Source: Anaerolineaceae bacterium | GTDB taxonomy: Bacteria; Chloroflexota; Anaerolineae; Anaerolineales; Anaerolineaceae | Direction: 5' to 3' | Length of the DNA: 5,941 bases | Assembly: GCA_003532515.1 (NCBI GenBank) | Contig: DOEX01000146.1 | Location: 1 to 5,941, forward strand | Shown: positions 5,493 to 5,941 of the stretch, piece after piece | How the letters are laid out: each line of letters begins with the position of its first letter | Numbering within the stretch: position 1 is the first letter of the stretch | Made by a program: the position numbers and the translations under genes | The notes under the pieces: generated by a model | The model's database searches: none | What the model was told of the DNA's origin: nothing | Seen by the model: only the letters and a program-made list of their open reading frames with translations

Positions 5493-5500
5493 AGTATGCC
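5493..5500 (-). promoter_or_regulatory. Possible extended -10 of the TIM-barrel/ftsZ operon
   Basis: In the 68-bp gap between the divergent genes, the minus strand carries CATACT (5498-5493, 4 of 6 consensus matches) preceded by TGG, an extended -10 pattern. A start near 5486 would leave a leader of about 26 nt. No -35 hexamer is convincing. The operon must have a promoter close by, but this assignment is weak. Confidence 0.25.
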
Positions 5501-5512
5501 AAGATTCTTTTC

Positions 5513-5521
5513 TGCTATAAT
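5513..5521 (+). promoter_or_regulatory. Extended -10 promoter giving a leaderless transcript
   Basis: TGCTATAAT is a perfect extended -10 element (TG, one base, TATAAT). The hexamer ends 7 nt before the ATG at 5529, so transcription should begin at or within a base of the start codon. There is no Shine-Dalgarno between them. No clear -35 hexamer is present, as is common for extended -10 promoters. Confidence 0.7.
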
Positions 5522-5528
5522 TGCGTTC

Positions 5529-5941
5529 ATGATTTTAGTCACCGGCAGCACGGGTTTCATCGGCACAAAATTCGTTAAAAAATTGGATGACAATTCTCTT
5601 GAGTATCGACTGCTGTTATCCCCAGGTTCGGTCGGCGAGGGTTTGCCAAAAGGAAAGAATTACGATCTTGTTTTAAGTTCGATGGACGATAGCGGTAGTC
5701 TGCGTTCAGCTTTCAACCACGTCGACACCATCTTCCATCTTGCTGGGATTGAGCAAGAGGGTATGAAGGCAGATCTGACCCAATTTGAGATCCGTGATCT
5801 GGAAGTCTTCACAGAAATCGCCAGGCAAGCCGGCGTAAAAAGATTCTATTACATCAGCCATCTTGGTGCTGACAAAAATTCGGCTTACGGTCTGTTGAAA
5901 GCCAAAGGCCGTGGCGAAGAAGTGGTCAGGAAATCAGGCTT
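5529..5941 (+). CDS. NAD(P)-binding Rossmann-fold dehydrogenase/epimerase, NDUFA9-like, 3' end outside window
   Basis: The first 137 codons are present; the gene runs off the right edge. The N-terminus begins directly with the first Rossmann strand and dinucleotide loop, MILVTGSTGFIG, the TGxxGFxG motif of extended or atypical short-chain dehydrogenases. Later landmarks are VDTIFHLAG (65-73), AGVKRFYYISHLGADK (101-116) and AYGLLKAKGRGEEVVRKSG (119-137). The last of these contains a YxxxK pair (Y120, K124), the usual catalytic dyad. The HLGA and KAKG-EE-R-SG pattern is typical of the NDUFA9-like/YbjT-like NAD(P)H-binding group. The substrate cannot be told from this part. The start is fixed by the glycine-rich loop needing this N-terminus and by the extended -10 box just upstream; translation appears leaderless. 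It is divergent from the FtsZ operon. Confidence 0.9.
   Translation, partial: MILVTGSTGFIGTKFVKKLDDNSLEYRLLLSPGSVGEGLPKGKNYDLVLSSMDDSGSLRSAFNHVDTIFHLAGIEQEGMKADLTQFEIRDLEVFTEIARQAGVKRFYYISHLGADKNSAYGLLKAKGRGEEVVRKSG

Noticed and set aside
1..5941. CRISPR array, insertion sequence, integrase, att-site duplication or phage genes
   Set aside because: I looked for spaced direct repeats, terminal inverted repeats, transposase or integrase motifs and a second copy of the tRNA 5' end. None was seen.

Overview
The window looks like chromosomal DNA from a moderate-GC bacterium, most likely a member of the Chloroflexota (Anaerolineae-like). This rests on the overall character of the proteins: a divergent FtsZ, a multi-winged-helix protein of a type I associate with that phylum, and an NDUFA9-like dehydrogenase. 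It is inference, not a database result. I see no phage, transposon, integron or CRISPR signature.

Layout from left to right. The 5' end of a tRNA gene (probably Arg) lies at the left edge on the minus strand, with its own -10 box in the preceding gap. Next is a minus-strand two-gene unit: a 529-aa protein with several winged-helix-like segments (486-2075) followed by a 140-aa protein with a C-terminal winged-helix-like segment (55-477). The second gene's Shine-Dalgarno overlaps the first gene's stop codon. A good sigma-A-type promoter precedes the unit. The roughly 300-bp gap upstream (2076-2381) holds that promoter, a cluster of inverted repeats that could fold as a pseudoknotted RNA on the minus strand, and a strong terminator for the next operon.

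The second minus-strand operon has four tightly packed genes, transcribed in this order: a cytoplasmic TIM-barrel protein (4174-5460), an FtsZ homologue (2987-4156), a 73-aa protein (2755-2976) and a 119-aa protein with a single C-terminal membrane anchor (2382-2741). Gaps are 17, 10 and 13 nt, and the unit ends at the terminator at 2323-2353. On the plus strand, divergent from it, the window ends inside a Rossmann-fold NAD(P)-binding dehydrogenase/epimerase (5529 onward), apparently read from a leaderless extended -10 promoter.

The most interesting item is the FtsZ operon. The FtsZ keeps the nucleotide-binding loops and the C-terminal anchoring peptide. However, its T7 synergy loop has His where nearly all FtsZs have the second catalytic Asp (E. 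coli D212), and its T3 loop has Leu in place of the usual Asn. It sits away from division/cell-wall genes, next to three uncharacterised proteins, one of them a cationic tail-anchored protein that could tether it to the membrane. A specialised, slow- or non-hydrolysing FtsZ filament with its own partners is a reasonable hypothesis. It is not shown by the sequence alone.
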